Under the pieces are notes generated by a model. That model was not told where the DNA came from. It saw nothing but the letters and a program-made list of their open reading frames with translations, and made no database searches. From Nageia nagi (Eukaryota; Pinophyta), in contig JBITNC010000001.1 of the NCBI GenBank assembly GCA_050084985.1, forward strand, positions 72,354,001-72,418,000: DNA of 64,000 nt, written 5' to 3'. This document shows positions 36,297 to 47,480 of the stretch, one piece after another. The position numbers and the translations under genes are program-made. The stretch's first letter is position 1, and each line of letters starts with the position of its first letter.

Positions 36297-36308
36297 GCTC
36301 TGATACCA
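36297..36308 (-). other. Primer-binding site of G1 (initiator tRNA-Met type)
   Basis: On the - strand TGGTATCAGAGC, the complement of the 3' end of plant initiator tRNA-Met, begins two bases after the LTR end at 36311. This fixes orientation (- strand) and shows that 36311-37105 is a 5' LTR. Confidence 0.85.
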
Positions 36309-36310
36309 CT

Positions 36311-37105
36311 TGTAATGTCCCAAAAATGGAATTACAAAAATACAAGTATAGAAAAAATACAGAACTGAAATATTACTCAAAAGACACCCAAGAATGAGTA
36401 ATAACTAGCCAAGAGAATATATTAAAAATATTGCAAGACAATACATGCGCTGGAATAACCAAGGGCATCCACAAAATAACATCAAAATGCAGATATAACA
36501 CCTCCAAAATGCCACGAATCTCCTTGGGACTATTTTTGTGTTTTTAGGGCAATCACACCTTCAATGAAATTGCCAAAGATCCCAACCATGCACCTTCAAT
36601 GCACTTTGGGGTGAGCAAGACCTTCAATCTTCACTCAAGGAAACTCAAGGGTTTCGGATTTCAATTTCAATAATATCAATAACATACCCAAAATGGAGCG
36701 TTGCATCTCCTTATATAGACTCCATCCCTAATCTTGCATTGACCCCTGTAAGCTAATTTAAGCCATTGATTGGCTTTATTACAAATAAAAGTACTTAAAA
36801 TAACATTAGAATAACATAAAAGCTTATTATATTCCAACATTGCATTTTTAAGTAGAAATCCACTAAGTTAAGTGGATTTTTGTGTGTGGGCACGATATGG
36901 AAAACTGGTCCCACTGGTGAACTTGAAGTAGCCATAACTCCTTCGTTTCTTATCCAAAAGGGATCATGTGACCACTTAAAACAAATGCCATGAGATGCTC
37001 TATCCAATTCTGAAAGTGCAACAACCATATTTGACTTGTAGAAGAAGAGATTTGTGGAAAATCCCAAATACAAGATATTCTCAAAAATAAAATAAGGTCA
37101 TTACA
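36311..37105 (-). mobile_element. 5' LTR of element G1
   Basis: 795 bases with TG..CA ends (TGTAATGACC..., ...GGGACATTACA on the - strand). On the - strand a TATATAAGGAG box lies about two thirds along (near 36712). It pairs with 12067-12862. The element between them is about 25 kb long because of nested units A, B and C, and much shorter without them. Confidence 0.8.
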
Positions 37106-38256
37106 CCCTGGGAGAACTTACCTCTTAAGCTGAATTGTCACTGTAATGACCCTATTTTTTAGAATATCTTGTATTTGGGATTTTCCACAAATCTCTTCTT
37201 GTACAAGTCAAATGTGGCCGTTGCACCTTCAAAATTGGATAGAGCATCTCGTGGCATTTGTTTTAAGTGGTCACACGACCTCTTTTGGACTAGAAACGAA
37301 GGAGTTATGGCTACTCGAAGTTCGTCAGTGGGATCAATTTTCCATATCGCGCCCACACACGAAAATTCACTTAACTTAGTGGATTTCTACTTAAAAGTGC
37401 AACGTTGGATTATAATAAGCTTTTATATTATTCTAATGTTATTTTAAGTACTTTTATTTGTAATAAAGCCAATCAATGGCTTAGATTAGCTTAGAGGGGT
37501 CAATGCAAGATTAGGGTTGGAGTCTATATAAGGAGATGCAACGCTCCATTTTGGGGATGTTATTGATATTATTGAAATTGAAATATTGAAACCCTAGAGT
37601 TTCCTTGAGTGAAGATTGAAGGTCTTGCTCACCCCAAAGTGCATTGAAGGTGCATGGTTGGGATCTTTGGCAATTTCATTGAAGGTGTGATTGCCCTAAA
37701 AACACAAAAATAGTCCCAAGGAGATTCATGGCATTTTGAAGGTGTTATATCTGCATTTTGATGTTATTTTGTGGATGCCCTTGGTTATTCCAGCGTATGT
37801 ATTGTCTTGCAATATTTTAATATATTCTCTTGGCTGGTTATTACTCATTTTTTGGGTGTCTTTTGAGTAATATTTTAGTTCTATATTTTTTCTATACTTG
37901 TATTTCTGTAATTTCGTTTTTGGGACATTACAGTCACCTTGTGTGGCATGGGATGTTGAAGCTTGTTGTGCATGGGAACATGTTGAGGAGCCATGAGAGC
38001 CAAATGACGGATCATTTATTCCATCAGTGTAGTCATTATTGACCAGTAAAAATACCTGCAATGTTATCCTCAAATGCATTTCTTCTCCTTTCATCATCTT
38101 CAATTATTTTACTTTCTTCTTCCTAATAGTCATCACCTTTGTTTCCCATATCTCCAACCAGATTTGAACTTTGCGATGATTGGTAGGGCATGATCTATTT
38201 CTCCGTAGGTTATATTAATGGTGTATTAACTGTCTTCATAGGTTGATTGAAAACCA
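37106..38256 (-). pseudogene. Likely 5' part of the gypsy Gag region, interrupted by a solo LTR
   Basis: Excluding the solo LTR, the - strand between the gypsy primer-binding site (38257-38268) and 37106 carries short open stretches (SHGSSTCSHAQQASTSHATQ and others). It is the expected place for the start of the gypsy gag whose remainder is at 10887-12066. Similarity is too low to align the two, so the link rests on order and strand. Confidence 0.4.
37142..37932 (+). mobile_element. Solo LTR with GTCAC target duplication
   Basis: 791 bases, TGTAATGACCC...GGGACATTACA, flanked by GTCAC at 37137-37141 and 37933-37937. It is the same family as the G1 LTRs but in the opposite orientation, only 36 bases away from the G1 5' LTR. 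A TATA box is at 37525-37532 (CTATATAAGGAG). There is no primer-binding site or internal region. Confidence 0.88.
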
Positions 38257-38268
38257 GCTTTGATACCA
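38257..38268 (-). other. Primer-binding site of the gypsy element
   Basis: On the - strand TGGTATCAAAGC, differing by one base from the tRNA-Met complement, begins one base after the LTR end. It marks the LTR at 38270-39312 as a 5' LTR of a - strand element. Confidence 0.65.
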
Positions 38269-38269
38269 T

Positions 38270-39312
38270 TGTAAGATCTCTAACTAGAAAATCCATAAAT
38301 TTTACAAATAGAAATCAGTATTACTTAGATATTTTTTACCATAAATTCTCAAAATTGCCAGATCAATCTCCACAAATTTTATTAAAATATTTTGAAAGTA
38401 GCATCACAATCTAGGGCACTCAAGGTATATAAAAATTGCTCCAACAGTATAAAGTAATATGTCTAGAAATGGGCACTCCACTTTAAGAGGCAAATCAAGT
38501 CTGAAAAGCACACAATAGGCCTCCAAAACTGGGCACTCCACGCAAGAGGCCAAACCTAATCTGAACACAGACATATCTGGTCTCAAATCTGAAAACACAC
38601 TGATATGGTCTGAAATCTGTCTACAAGCTCTAAAATATGTCCAAGGAGATGATCGCTCCTCCCTAAAATGCTCGATCTTCAGATTGATGCTCAAACTTAT
38701 CTAGAAATCTCTCTTCTTCAACAATAAAGCACAAATGTAAACCTTGGATGGATTTACCATAGAAAATACAAGCTTGTTCTTCCTTAAGCTTACCACCAAG
38801 AGGTTGGCCTTCCTCTAGGGTTCTCACTCCAATAGGTTTTCAAACTACAGAAGGAATAGAGATTGCTGCTCCAACAATGTTCTCCCAAAATATTAGTTGT
38901 AAAATTATCAAAAGCCCCTTACAAATGAAACCATTTCTCACTTATCTAGACAAATAACCCTTGTTGGTGATGAGATCTCAGCCACAAGATGCCAAGATCA
39001 ATTACAAAGGCCAAATGGCAGTTACAAAATCTCCATCTAGGAAGACTTAGTTTGACTTTAGTAACTCCTAAATATGCTAAGATCAGTTACAAAAGCTAAA
39101 TGGCAATTACAAATGCATTAAGACATTAAATAATGCCTTATCTTTATGACCACACATTCCTAAAAACAAACGAAAACACACCTAACCTACCTATGCACTA
39201 CCAAACACTTTATTTTCACCAAAACACCACGAACTACTGGAAAAGGGTGGACATCACTCTCCAAGAGGCATATTTGCATTATTTAAGCACCAAAATTGAA
39301 AGAGACATTACA
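38270..39312 (-). mobile_element. 5' LTR of the old gypsy element
   Basis: 1,043 bases with inverted ends TGTAATG...TCTTACA on the - strand (+ strand TGTAAGATCTC...GAGACATTACA). With the adjacent primer-binding site it is a 5' LTR. The matching 3' LTR is not found left of 9091. The outer flank is CATCC (39313-39317), unpaired. Confidence 0.65.
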
Positions 39313-39794
39313 CATCCCAAATGATATATTAGAATGTTTCAGGGAATTTATTTGGAAGAGACTTCGTTTTCACTACTTGAAGAGGTAAACATCCCACATC
39401 TTGTCCTGTTCAATGTAGCCATTCACAACTGTCTGGTATATTGTAGGGACAGACTCTTGGATGCCAACAAACTCTTATGATCAGTGGGGATGTTCGTTTG
39501 TCATGTTCCTTTTGATAACATTCTTCTGTCCTTATATTTCTGCACCTTTGAAATGAATTATCAGATAATTAAATCATACTATATCCTGGAATATATCATA
39601 TCTCTTTTAAGTAATTTCATGTAGTATATTCTGAGGCCTTGTGTGCAGTGCTCTACAGAAGCACCTGAAATCACATTGAAACAACACCTTTTTTTGTAAG
39701 CAAAACAACATGAATAAGTATTAAATAAAAAGTAATAATACAAAGGTTGCCAACACAGGTTTGTCTACTATGTTAGAAAGCTTGGTGAGCAAAA
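39313..39794. other. Remaining intron sequence between the gypsy LTR and unit D
   Basis: AT-rich sequence without open frames of note or recognised repeats. It is one of the few stretches of the giant intron not assigned to a mobile element. Confidence 0.4.
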
Positions 39795-40419
39795 CATCCT
39801 ATTGTTCCCGCATAACACACCCCCAAAAATACAAGATTTTGGGTACCGAATTTTTGCAAATATGGGAATCCAAGTTATACCAAGTTCATGAAATGAACTA
39901 GCTAGGATGACTTGAGGGTTGATTCTTAGCAGTCTTAAGGGATGATATAATGGAATGGTACATGGCGGTTATCTGCTGGGATTCCTTGGGAGATTCAAAG
40001 TATTCAGTCAACAGTTTCTTTGAGACCACGACTAGTTCAGGATGATCAAGTGATGAAGATATACACGTAGTGAGAAATGTAAAGTGTGGATTCATTGTGA
40101 ATTCAAAGTTTGGGGACAAAGGTTGTAGACAATTCAAAATGAGACACATTTAAGCTTGGAACCTCTCAGTTTGGATCAAAGATGCTCCCTAGAGGACTAA
40201 GTGAAGAATTTGGGGTCTTAATGCCTTCAAGAGGAATGGAGTTGTGCTTACATTGAAAAGACAGTTTCTCATACAAGTTTGATGGAAAATGTGTAGATAC
40301 CCTCAAGAGAAGCTTGGGAAAAGAATAACATTCAAACTTGTAACTTTTCAATTTCCTCCAAAGTTGCTCATTCCCTCTCCGGGGGCAGTTTTTTGTGGTT
40401 TACTCATTCAAAGAGAGAA

Positions 40420-40960
40420 AACATGTGCCTAGCAAGACCATGCACACAAGAAATCTCAAAATTGCAAGTTGACCGATCAAAATTGTGGCATGTGGGTATG
40501 GTTGGAAGTCATGAAATGAGCATTTTTGCTCTTGAGAATTTCGAAAATACATTAAAATCACCTCATGGAGACATAGGTGCAGATTTTAGGAGTTTAACCC
40601 CCCTAAAAAGAAATAATGTGCGCCTAGATTGTTTGTGCACTTGTTTTTGAGGTTTACCAAATTGAAAAACTAAAACTTGGGTGTTGTAGAGCTAGGGAAA
40701 TCATGCAATTTTGGTCAAGCAAGCACATAAGAATGGTCAAAATTGTGCCCAAGAAGACTAGGTGCACATTTTCTAGTTTATCTCATTTCAAGCAAAGGAA
40801 AAACTTGCACCTTACAAAAGATGGGTCAAATCTTTGTCAAGATTGCAAATTGAAGGCATGATGAGGTGCACAATCCAATTCCATACGAGATTGATCTTGG
40901 AATCATTCAAAAGACCAAGTTTAACCCCTCCAAATCATGGCGCACATTTCTAGGCTATAG
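40420..40960. repeat. Inverted-repeat motifs in unit D
   Basis: Facing arms of the type TAGGTGCAGATTTTAG / AATGTGCGCCTAGA (about 40575 and 40615) and TAGGTGCACATTTTCTAG / AAACTTGCACCTTA (about 40760 and 40802) occur. A single AAAACATGTGCCTAG lies at about 40418 and GGCGCACATTTCTAG at about 40939. They are the same motif as the arrays of units C and F, in a shorter and more decayed form. Confidence 0.5.
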
Positions 40961-41379
40961 GGGTGGTAATGCTTTGAATTTCATGAGTTTTGTGGAATTA
41001 ACATCACATTTCTAGGCTATAAGGTTGTTAATTCCACACGAGATTGATCTTGGAATCATTCAAAACCCCTCCAAATTTGAAGCACTCCATCTCTAGCAAC
41101 CATGAGTTTTGCTTGGAAATGATGATAAATGTGCCCAAGTTTCAAAATATCCCAAAGTTTGCTTTTGAAAGACCTCCCCCTTTGAGTTGCTAATGCTTCC
41201 ACTGCTTCAATTTTCCTCAAAAATGCTTAAAACTTCACAATACTGACATCCTTGATGGCACACTTGGAATTAATTCTTAAAAATTCCAAAATTCTAGAAA
41301 ATTTCTTTTTTTCCTAGAAAGTTCACAAAAGCTTCACAAAGACCCTCTAATGGTATGTTATTCATATGATAGGGTTACT

Positions 41380-44324
41380 ATGACATTTGTCGTTAGGAAT
41401 ATCAAAGAGAGGAAACAAGCGAGACTAAAGATGAAAAGCCCCATTGAGTTTGAGAAGATGGCGAAACTCTACAAGCTATTGCAAAATTTCAAGATCACTT
41501 AAGTGAGATTGGAGACATTCAGTTCTCCAACATTGATCCGGTGCAACATTGATGAAGATTCAATTGATGAACCAAGTTCACTATCTCAAGACAGTTTGCA
41601 ACAATCTCTTTTGGTGGAACCATCAATGATACCATATGCCTCCCCTCTTCCAAGACTTTGTTATGAAGTGGGTCAATATTGCAACTACGCCACAAGAATC
41701 CTTTTTGATAGAGGTGGCAACAAAATTATGGACTTCACATAAGCAAATATTGGAAACGCTTTCGCTTGGACAAGTGAAGGCATATCATACAAAGTACAAG
41801 AATATTTGAAATTCTATAAAGATTTGAAGCCTCCAAGTGACTTAATCAAATATTGGCTGGCAGATGATTGCAAAAACCTCATGGGAAAAGCCTTGACTTA
41901 GCCTAAGAGGGGATATTTGTATCACACAGTGTCAAAGATCATAAGTATGCTATCAAGGGTGATTGGACAAAAGGATGAGTCGATGTTTTGACTAGAGTTC
42001 GTAGGATTCATTGATCAAATCAGTTAGGGCAAGGGCATACATTGGAGTAAAGTCATTAGTGCTTGCTTGGCTTCAAAATTAACCAACGTTAGGGTAGACA
42101 AGAAGTTCTATATGAACTCTTACTTGGTGTTCTTACTCATTGATGGTAAAGAAAGAAGAACCACCATTGCCAATACTAAATTCTTGTATGATCCTCTACA
42201 TCCTATTGGGAAAGCTACCAATGATTTTTGGTGCAAAATAGATGGATTGAAGACAACTTGAAGATGATGAATGGAAGCTTTGAGTGCCGAATTTATGATG
42301 AGATCAAAGGCATAAGGAAGATGTTCAAGATATTAGATCAAGCTATCGCAGCTCTCAAGGGAAATGTAGACTTTTACTTGCAGGACCCAAACCTCACTTA
42401 CATCAGGGTATATGGTTCGAAGGAAGCTTCGTGGAAGCGACCCCATTTTGCCAGTGATCGACTCATCCTCGTGGAATTCTCAAGGCACTTGGTGAATGTA
42501 CATGATAAGGTATTGGCTAAGAAGGCTTCTTCTACATATCAATTATTGATTATCATGAGAGGATATGAATGTACGGGTTGGTATCAAATTCCATTGATGA
42601 GACGCAAATTAGTACTTAATCATTTTGAAACGAAAGTGGTAGCAAATCAATATGATCCAAATGGGATGATTGATGCCTTTTCCAGAAAAACTTGGCAGTC
42701 AACTTACCCACATAAGTCCCTTGATGACATTGAGAGATATAGAAATATCCGTGATCATGTAAAGATTCAAAGGATACATAGAGAATTAACTTAAGAGAAA
42801 AAGTAAATACAAGAAGCTAGGGAGAGTAGCAGGCACTAATCGCCAACACCAATTGAAAGGTCCCCAAAGCATGCATATGTCATTCCGGTTATATCACCCA
42901 CAATAGCTTTGGCATAGATGCGAAACATACAATATGGTACTATGAGTGTTCTTGAGCAAACTATCAATACTATTGAGTGTCAAATGCTATCAACAACTTA
43001 AGAGAGGCTAGCTTGATTTCATGCCCACTTGTTCATCTTTAAAAAGTGGTGAGTCATCCAAGTGGTTCAAGGCAAAACGTTGCACATCATCTTTCGAGTC
43101 CCTCGAGTTCATCTTCCAGTTCAACTTCGAGCAAATATGGCACAGATACCAATGCAACTAGTTCAGATGGTGAAATAATTTTTGATGCAACTATAAATAC
43201 TAATATTGATATAGATCAAGATTATATGTCCGATAGGGTGGAAATTGAAGACGCAAGAAATTTTTTTATTGAAGATAATTCCATGATTGGTATAGCTATA
43301 CAAGAAGCTGCAAAACCTTCAGCTTCAAAACCCACTACACCTAAGAGAGCATCTAAAGGACCTCCACATGCAAAGAAGACTCCTGCAACAATTCGGCAAG
43401 GTAGTTTTAGACCAAGAGGGATAACATATTCATCGGGAGGAGATGAAGGAAACAAAGAAGAAGGAGAGAATGACAAGAAACACAAAAAGAGAAGGCAAAT
43501 AGAGCATGGTAGCAACAGTAACAAAGATAGAGAGATGGCTACTTGTAAAGAGCTTCAAAAGGAGTCACGTTTTGATATAACTGACTGTAGTTTTGGCAAA
43601 TCTGAGGGAGAATGACCCTTTTTAAGGAGAATAATTTGAAGATGAAAATGATGAACTTCAACAAATTGACACCCTTACCACTACAATAGACAAAGTCAAC
43701 CACAAGGATACACTCTACTTTGGAAAGACCAAGGTCGACATTGGTAATTTTGCTCACTACTGAAGTTGAAGAAACGCCTACTAAAATAATTGGTCCATTA
43801 GGAATGGAACATACACTTGTCACTATTGCTAAAGCATTGAGAGAGTTGGGAACCCAAAAGAATGTACAAATCAAGGAATTGAAGAAAAAAGTGGCTAGCC
43901 AGGAAAAAGGTCAAATAAGTGGAATTAGCTCACCTTACTGTTGAAGACATTAGGAAGCAAGCAAATTTAAACACTAGAATTTCTGCAGTAAAAAGAAAGT
44001 GGACCAAGAGCTTGGTTGATGCTATCAAGAAACTTTTCTTGAATATAGCAAACTTCATTGAAGAAAATGGTTCACTGACTCACTCAGGATGAAAGGCATG
44101 AAAATTTGATCAATAGGTGGAGAGAAATTTTCTCTATCATGCATGATCTAAGGAGAAGGGCGTCTCTCAAACTAGCTACTCTCAATTATTGTTATGATTG
44201 GTTTCACCTATATGATCATATACATTATATCAAGGTCAAAACTCATGATTTTATAGTCAATTTTATTTTAGCATTTTTTGCTATATCTAGCCAAGTTTTA
44301 GCTAACTTAGTGGAATACCACTAA
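41380..44324 (+). pseudogene. Unit D copy of the unknown protein (most complete)
   Basis: Blocks in order: MTFVVRNIKERKQAR (ATG 41380), LCYEVGQYCNYATRILF, IMDFT, NAFAWTSEGISYKVQEYLKF, IKYWLADD, SKIISMLSRVIGQKDES, GKGIHWSKVISAC, FYMNSYLVFLLIDGK, WCKIDG, YIRVYGSKEASWKR, DRLILVEFSRHLVNVHDKVL, NQYDPNGMIDAFSRKTW, DIERYRNIRDHVKIQRIHRE, a Ser-rich acidic stretch (43080-43230), GDEGNKEEGENDKKHKKRRQ (basic cluster), ELKKKVASQEK, DIRKQANLNTRISAVKRKWT and LRRRASLKLATLNYCYDWFH. Only a few stops and shifts interrupt it. There is no RT, integrase, protease or zinc knuckle. Role unknown. Confidence 0.65.
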
Positions 44325-44408
44325 GTCGGAATGTAATCTCAATTAGCATTCAATTAACAATTAATTAGCTTTTGATTTTGCAATTAGGGATTAGGGTTCC
44401 AAAATTTC

Positions 44409-44416
44409 TATAAATA
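44409..44416 (+). promoter_or_regulatory. TATA box in the end block of unit D
   Basis: TTTCTATAAATATGGGGCAT lies after the reading frame and about 970 bases before the unit end. If the unit is an LTR, this is the expected place of the retroelement promoter at the U3/R boundary. The TATA boxes before the reading frames of A, B and E are separate. Confidence 0.45.
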
Positions 44417-45393
44417 TGGGGCATGGGGTCTCATTATTGTAGGAGCTCAATTCTTGAGAAAAGAAATTTTTTGTAAAGTGAGAGCAAACTTGTAAATTTT
44501 TGCACAACTCCTTTTACAATCAATACAAAGTGGTTGAGTTAAAGATCAATGTTGATCATACAATTTTGGTATTATGAGTTGAATCTTGAAGGGCTTTCTT
44601 AGTTGGTTTGTACACTATGGCATCCTTCCTTTCAAAACTTTCGAGTTTTAGGGACAATATGATTGCATTATTTTACTAAGTGTTTGAAACTGATCTTTGA
44701 TAGTTGCTTAATTCATACCATGCAAGTTAGGCAAGGTATTCTAAATCTGTTTTCACTTTTATGATATGAAACTAGAATTTTCATCCAAACTAAGTTCTTC
44801 CCACATGTTCTTCCAACGCGTTCATTTGATTGATTTGGTCTGTTCATGCAAGTATTAACAGTCAGCTCTACTTCAACCTCCTCTTTGAAACAACTCGAAC
44901 TATAGTTGTTTGTTTGCAAAGTTGGATGACTTGGATGAAACTTTCTTGACTGATCCGAAAGGTACGAACTGTTAAGACAATGCTTTGTTGTGTTGATTAG
45001 TTTGGTATCTGACCAAGTATTCTGTTTCTTTCTCAAAATGTAGTTTCTCAATTAACTGTATTGCCTTTAAGCTTTCTTTTAGGCTTTCAAAAAATCAAGA
45101 CAACTTCTAAATTTGTACACAAGTGTTACAGATAAAATCTATATATAATATGTTGGTTAACAGTTACTATCTCTAAACATTCCATTCGAGCTGATTCCTG
45201 AAGAGAAAGACTTCAAAAGATAAGAAAGACTTGCATAGCATTCATTTGTTTGTTTTGCAGATTTCTCAGAAACCTTGGGGTAATCAGTCTTTACAAGCGG
45301 GGAATAAGTGATGCATTTTCACCTAAGATGCTGGGCAGTTTTCACCTCCGGTGATTTAGAGTTATGAGGGGAGTAATTCTTCCCAACACATCC

Positions 45394-46482
45394 CTAACCT
45401 GAGATTGTACAATTGGGTTTTACAGATGTTGATTAATTATTTTCAATTCTTCATAGTATAAGTTATTGATTTCTTACATCCCAGAGTTCTAGCTTTTCAT
45501 GTAAGGCATTGGGTTTTTCATGGTGGTTGATCTGTACACCAGGAGGTCCAGTGGACAATAAGGAAGAAAAATAGTGGCAAAAGAAACATAGGAATTGGAA
45601 TGCACAGAAGTGTACAAATGGATGGTCGCATAGTACAGCATGCACAAATGGATCTTATTTCATTATTCACAAATGTAGTGTATTTTTACACACGTTCTGC
45701 TGACTTCATTAAATACATGTTGAACATCTACCTAGCTTGGAGGCAGGTGGATAGGTACAAAGGTAGATGAATAATTAAAAAATAGATGTTGAGGATAAGT
45801 GCCTGTCAAAAGGTTTAAATGTTCAACCCTTATTAATAAATGAGGGTAGGTAACCTTGTAAATCACAAGTAGGTCCACCGGATCACTGGTTAATCTTTTG
45901 TGAAGATGATGTCTGGTGATGATAATATTCTGCTAAGTAAAGGAGGATCCTGTGCTTGCTATATGTGCCAAGCCTTGTACAGCCATCTGGAACTATTTTT
46001 AATTCGTCTTATTATGCAGACTTGGGAAAGAATTAAACATTCAATGATATCGAAGATGAGCTAGAGACGAATGATGCTAGTGCATTATTCCACATTATAA
46101 ATTTAGTTTAAGAAGGCATGGAAATTGGACAAGAACTGACTTTGTAATAGAATATTGTTCTTATTAATATTTTTTCCCCACTTATGATGGTTTACGAGGC
46201 ATCCCACCATGTAAACTCGATTCTATTCATTAATATTCTGTTTGATATGTTAGTTATGGAATGCAAATCTGAAGTTTATTACATTGGGCATTTGAGAGTT
46301 CACTATTAAAATAACATACTAGATCATGTTCCTATTATTATATTCTGTTTTATACAAACCCTCTTTTAAGTGCTTTGTGCTATATTTCTTTAGAAGGATC
46401 AAGCAAATTTTGTCTATGCAATGTTGTATTTTTTTAGTTTCATTTAAATGCAAGACATTAAAAGGATTTGATTATCTTGTAG
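45394..46482 (+). other. Remaining intron sequence before exon d
   Basis: No gene or clear repeat is recognised. It ends in the acceptor GATTATCTTGTAG before the GCP4 exon at 46483. Confidence 0.4.
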
Positions 46483-46569
46483 TGTTTTCTTGAGGAGAGT
46501 CGTTCTTTGATGCGTTTGCCGCCTCGTCCATCAACTGCTGAGGCAGACCTCAAAGTTCCCTTTCAACAG
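46483..46569 (+). CDS. GCP4: GCP4 exon d (internal)
   Basis: Twenty-nine codons: CFLEESRSLMRLPPRPSTAE then ADLKVPFQQ, matching the plant GCP4 block CFLEESR.LMRLPPRQST..SDL.VPFQ. Phase 0 on both sides; donor GTACCT. It continues directly from exon c across 38 kb. Confidence 0.92.
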
Positions 46570-47029
46570 GTACCTTAGATTATTTCACTATTATGATCTT
46601 TTGTATATGATTGTTTTGTGTTGTTTTGAGTAAGCTTTTACGACTTCTTTTTTCCTTCTGCTTAAACTTGTTAACTGTCAGGTAATCTATGGCTGGATTA
46701 ACTAAGATGTTTTGTTCTGTGAATTGTGATATATGGAGCTTATCTCTCTTTCTTGTTCTAGTAACAAGTGCCTGTATATATTCATGTAAACCGTAAAAAT
46801 GACACATTTCTGCTTGGTTGTGTTGTGGATTAATGTTCAACTTTATACAATAACCTACATATATTGTTGGTTCAGAAAATGAGCGGAAAATTGTTGATCA
46901 GTTAACAAGTTATCCTTTAATTGGATTAAAGTAAATGATTCATGGAGTATATTAGTTTGCAGATGCATGTGACCTTAGGTAGATTCCATTTACTGAAAAT
47001 TTATGCAGAAAAATTAGATATAGAACTAT

Positions 47030-47480
47030 AGACACAGAAAAAGATAGCAATATATTGAAATATGTACAATCTATGGAATGTGAATAGATTAATGGCTAAA
47101 TGTAGTGTAGAGATCTATCAACTAGTGTTATGCAAACATAAAAGAGGGGAAACAGAGTAAACTTATCTAGAATTCGGTGATTGAAGACAGGCTAACGAAT
47201 AACTTGTGTTCTTGGAGGACAAATCTTGTTATTCTTAAATGAATGGATGACATATCTGTGTTTTGTTGTGCTGGGCTTAAATTGGCTTTCAAAGTTCGGT
47301 TTGGGTCAATTTGGGTTAGGGACCAGATCACCTACGTTCTGGGGCTGAGTTACCAAAAGGCTCACATTCTGGAAAGCGATATCCAGAACACCCATGTTCT
47401 GGGCCTAGTACCGTTATGGGATGCAATGACTTTAGGTAGATGTATTTTCAATCTTTGGCCTGGTTCAGACAATCTCCTTG
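47030..47480 (+). repeat. Dispersed repeat, copy 1
   Basis: It resembles 52030-52450 in the same orientation. Shared stretches include TGTAGTGTAGAGATCTA / TGTAGTATAGAGATCTA, TAACTTGTGTTCTTGGAGGACAAA / CAATTTGTGTTCATGGAGGGCAAA and a later GGCCTA region. Copies are diverged. Family unknown. Confidence 0.5.

Larger units (their letters stand above)
39800..45388 (+). mobile_element. Unit D: complete giant-LTR-like unit with reading frame
   Basis: The unit is flanked by CATCC at 39795-39799 and 45389-45393. It begins TATTGTTCCCGCATAACACA, which aligns with the TGTTGTGC..CACAAC family start (TG changed to TA), and ends TTCCCAACA. It is 5,589 bases long. Order: start block (also in unit F, inverted, at 3550-4173), inverted-repeat motifs (40420-40960), reading frame (41380-44324), TATA box (44409), and a conserved end block. 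No terminal direct repeats exist within it. Confidence 0.75.
8316..46482 (+). other. GCP4: Giant GC-AG intron of GCP4 (38,167 bases)
   Basis: The intron runs from GCAAGT at 8316 to CTTGTAG at 46482 and joins residue Q to C of the family sequence ...GDFFQ/CFLEESR. Only about 2-2.5 kb is not assigned to a mobile element: roughly 8316-8930, 39313-39794 and 45394-46482. The rest is a gypsy element, a long non-autonomous LTR element and giant-LTR-like units nested in one another. The transcript must splice across at least three levels of nested, oppositely oriented elements with their own TATA boxes. Confidence 0.88.
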
